From NCBI RefSeq assembly GCF_013285155.1, contig NZ_JABTEL010000013.1, positions 34,759 through 98,758 of the forward strand: DNA of 64,000 nucleotides, given 5' to 3'. Below the pieces are notes generated by a model. The model was not told the origin of the DNA, made no database searches, and saw only the letters and a list, made by a program, of their open reading frames with translations. The stretch comes from Winogradskyella undariae (GTDB taxonomy: Bacteria > Bacteroidota > Bacteroidia > Flavobacteriales > Flavobacteriaceae). Shown here in pieces: positions 63,546 to 64,000 of this stretch (position 1 is its first letter; each line of letters begins with the position of its first letter). The translations under genes were made by a program, and so were the position numbers.

Positions 63546-64000
63546 ATTTTCCTGAAATAGGTTGACTAAAAATTAAACCATTAATTAGAGTCACTTATGA
63601 AAACAAAAAATGAACACTGGCGAAAAAAAAGCTACCAAAAAGCAACTTTAGAAACCAAACTTTTAGTCGTTGACCAAATCCTTAGCGGACAATTATCCAA
63701 TAACCAGGCTTCAAAAAAATACGATGTCCCTCGAACAACCATTACCTATTGGTTAAGAAAATACAGTACCTTAGTACAACAAAATACAGGTATGAGTAAA
63801 AACGATGAAATAAAAAAGTTAAAGGAAAAGATTGAAGAACTTGAGTTTCAAAAAGACTTCCAACAAGACATTATCGCTGATATGGAACTTATTACAGGCG
63901 TCGATATGTCAAAAAAGTCATTGCCCAAAACATTAGCAAAAGAGATAGAGCAAAAGAAAAAACAGCGTATAAAAGAAAATGGCTCTATGGATGTTTTGGG
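63536..64000 (+). mobile_element. Left part of an IS3-family insertion sequence
   Basis: The element begins around 63536-63545 (TGACCTATGAATTTTCC, consistent with the TG-start ends of IS3-family elements) and contains the orfA gene at 63597. It runs off the window edge. A short ACCTAT/ATAGGT inverted repeat (63538-63543 and 63557-63562) lies at the end. The exact boundary, right end and target-site duplication cannot be seen. Confidence 0.6.
63597..64000 (+). CDS. IS3-family transposase OrfA, partial
   Basis: From ATG 63597 about 134 codons are open to the window edge. The start has a HTH with NNQASKKYDVPRTTITYWLRK (about 35-55), followed by a leucine-zipper-like helix (EIKKLKEKIEELEFQ), the standard OrfA layout. 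OrfA binds the IS ends and is fused to OrfB by -1 frameshifting. Near the end, the -1 frame carries KWLYGCFG, which looks like the beginning of the OrfB catalytic protein. A run AAA-AAA in the OrfA frame at 63957-63962 is a candidate slip site. Confidence 0.8.
   Translation, partial: MKTKNEHWRKKSYQKATLETKLLVVDQILSGQLSNNQASKKYDVPRTTITYWLRKYSTLVQQNTGMSKNDEIKKLKEKIEELEFQKDFQQDIIADMELITGVDMSKKSLPKTLAKEIEQKKKQRIKENGSMDVL

Noticed and set aside
63538..63562. ACCTAT/ATAGGT inverted repeat as a terminator of the gene before it
   Set aside because: No T run and it sits at the edge of the IS; more likely part of the element end or chance.
1..64000. rRNA, tRNA and CRISPR arrays
   Set aside because: No rRNA-like or tRNA-like segments and no regular direct repeats with spacers were seen on reading the window.

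Overview
The window is from a low-GC (roughly one third G+C) member of the Bacteroidota, almost certainly a marine Flavobacteriaceae species. Supporting this are Bacteroidota-type -7 boxes (TAnnTTTG) in front of many genes, the near absence of Shine-Dalgarno sequences, lipoproteins whose Cys is followed by acidic residues (surface-export type), BatA, bacillithiol-synthesis BshA, M61 peptidase, LptD-like and TIGR02757 proteins, and a GH3/beta-lactamase fusion. No rRNA, tRNA or CRISPR array was seen.

Layout. 1-1.4 kb: the start of an unidentified minus-strand gene cut by the window edge, a 42-codon CxxC mini-protein that needs no ORF caller to be seen, and a WYL-domain regulator. 1.5-7.5 kb: a Wzx-like flippase, a PrsW-type membrane protease, and a biotin-dependent acyl-CoA carboxylase set (biotin carrier, biotin carboxylase, carboxyltransferase; probably propionyl-CoA carboxylase). 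7.5-15.6 kb: ABC exporter, Bcr/CflA efflux pump, TsaC/Sua5, UvrD/PcrA helicase, AsmA-like protein. 15.7-24.9 kb: the most distinctive accessory locus, with two large paralogous lipoproteins, three small lipoproteins (two paralogous, one frameshifted) and a LytTR-type two-component system, all on the minus strand. The two large lipoprotein genes share a 35-bp upstream element with identical internal spacing.

25.3-38.9 kb: BshA, GH3/serine-hydrolase fusion, SerB, two bacterial PH-domain membrane proteins, then an operon of amidase, MlaD-type MCE protein, membrane Fe-S protein and HdrD/CCG-type Fe-S protein, divergent from lptD. 39-49 kb: LptD-like protein, RidA, GMP reductase, TIGR02757 protein, S10 carboxypeptidase-like enzyme, GAF histidine kinase, M61 peptidase. 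49-58.7 kb: glycosyltransferase with an extra C-terminal nucleotide-binding-like domain; BatA, a dihydroorotase homologue that has lost its metal ligands, a DUF4870-like protein and an esterase in one tight operon; MBL hydrolase, an uncharacterised conserved 484-residue protein, Bcp, and an endonuclease III without the Fe-S cluster cysteines. 58.7-64 kb: a frameshifted lipoprotein, a 47-residue conserved mini-protein, an ECF sigma factor, UvrA, and a small membrane protein that appears cut short by the left end of an IS3-family element running off the window.

Most of the window is ordinary chromosomal backbone. The best candidate for something undescribed is the lipoprotein/LytTR locus at 15.7-24.9 kb: a signalling pair embedded in duplicated, probably surface-exposed lipoproteins, with a shared cis-element that suggests the pair controls its own lipoprotein set.
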